From 66-474 sp051962095 (GTDB taxonomy: Bacteria > Pseudomonadota > Gammaproteobacteria > Xanthomonadales > Rhodanobacteraceae), in the NCBI GenBank assembly GCA_051962095.1, contig JBQCCP010000056.1, positions 1-24,727 of the forward strand: a stretch of 24,727 nt of DNA, in the 5' to 3' direction. Numbering within the stretch: position 1 is the first letter of the stretch; the number at the start of each line of letters is the position of its first letter. This document shows positions 24,404-24,727 of the stretch, in pieces. The notes under the pieces were generated by a model, which worked only from the letters and a program-made list of their open reading frames with translations, made no database searches and was not told the origin of the DNA. The position numbers were made by a program, and so were the translations under genes.

Positions 24404-24655
24404 TCAGTGTTCTCCATGGGAGCGGCAGCGCCGCAACGTGAAATGTTCGGGCACGGGATCCATGCCGCCTTCGCACAGCGGTTGGCAGCGCAGGATACGC
24501 CATGCCGCAAGCACACTGCCGCGCCACGGCCCGTGGCGCGCGATCGCGATCCGCGCATAGGCCGAGCAGGTCGGGTAGAACCGACAACGCGCGCCCAGCA
24601 GGGGACTCAACAGGCGCTTGTACGCGGCGATCAGGAACAACAGGAAGCGTGTCAC
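24404..24655 (-). CDS. yidD: Membrane protein insertion efficiency factor YidD
   Basis: Small membrane-associated protein of 83 residues thought to aid YidC-dependent insertion of membrane proteins. Family marks are LLFLIAAYKRLLSPLLGARCRFYPTCSAYARIAI, then HGPWRGSVLAAWRILRCQPLCEGGMDPVPE, including the conserved cysteines. I chose GTG 24655 (VTRFLLFLIAAYKR), which gives the normal family length. The frame stays open to an ATG at 24724, but those 23 extra residues show no similarity. yidD is usually next to rnpA and rpmH; here it lies directly before dihydroorotase with no gap, and what lies upstream is outside the window. Confidence 0.9.
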   Translation of the reverse strand: MTRFLLFLIAAYKRLLSPLLGARCRFYPTCSAYARIAIARHGPWRGSVLAAWRILRCQPLCEGGMDPVPEHFTLRRCRSHGEH

Positions 24656-24727
24656 GGGCGGATGCCGTCCGCATGGCAGGAAAGGGCGCGTGGCGGGCTT
24701 TTGAAACTGGTTGCCCGGCCGCATTGA

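Overview
The window is a gene-dense, GC-rich bacterial chromosome segment. Its gene content and protein sequences look like a gammaproteobacterium of the Xanthomonadales (Rhodanobacteraceae or Xanthomonadaceae type). The supporting signs are a 689-residue FimX-like protein, an atypical short NAD kinase of the Xanthomonas type, a 1,645-residue NAD-glutamate dehydrogenase, EpmB divergent from efp, and palindromic repeats like those common in this order. The assignment rests on recalled family resemblance; no search was run. Nearly everything is core housekeeping. I see no phage, IS, plasmid, CRISPR, toxin-antitoxin or biosynthetic cluster, no tRNA or rRNA, and no strong candidate for a wholly new system.

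Layout. (1) 57-1800: the end of the ribosomal operon, rimM-trmD-rplS, closed by a textbook intrinsic terminator. (2) 1879-2824: an aldo/keto reductase whose stop codon lies in a nested palindromic repeat. (3) 2857-7155, minus strand: a tripartite-pump pair (membrane-fusion lipoprotein, then RND transporter) without an outer-membrane channel or regulator. (4) 7156-7533: a divergent gap containing the coding relic of a GGDEF domain C-terminus. (5) 7534-12507: the very large NAD-dependent glutamate dehydrogenase and a hairpin. (6) 12531-16092, minus strand: cytochrome b561, NAD kinase and FimX. (7) 16271-17949: epmB (minus) and its substrate efp (plus), divergent.

(8) 17946-18298: a repeat island with three 73-bp tandem units and further hairpins. 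(9) 18299-22957, plus strand: a methylthioadenosine/S-adenosylhomocysteine deaminase, then ubiG, a MupP/Gph-type phosphatase, a squalene-synthase-like protein without recognisable Asp-rich catalytic motifs, and folE2. The last four genes are joined by 4-nt ATGA/GTGA overlaps. (10) 22993-23062: a REP-like palindrome at the convergent junction. (11) 23069-24655, minus strand: yidD and dihydroorotase, with the stop of one touching the start of the other.

The genes group loosely into translation (RimM, TrmD, L19, EF-P, EpmB), central and nucleotide metabolism (GDH, NadK, dihydroorotase, FolE2, MTA/SAH deaminase), envelope work (RND pump, MupP-like phosphatase, YidD) and c-di-GMP signalling (FimX, GGDEF relic). 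The items most worth a second look are the GGDEF relic, the 73-bp repeat island, the crossing hairpins before ubiG, and the degenerate squalene-synthase-like protein embedded in the ubiG-folE2 operon.
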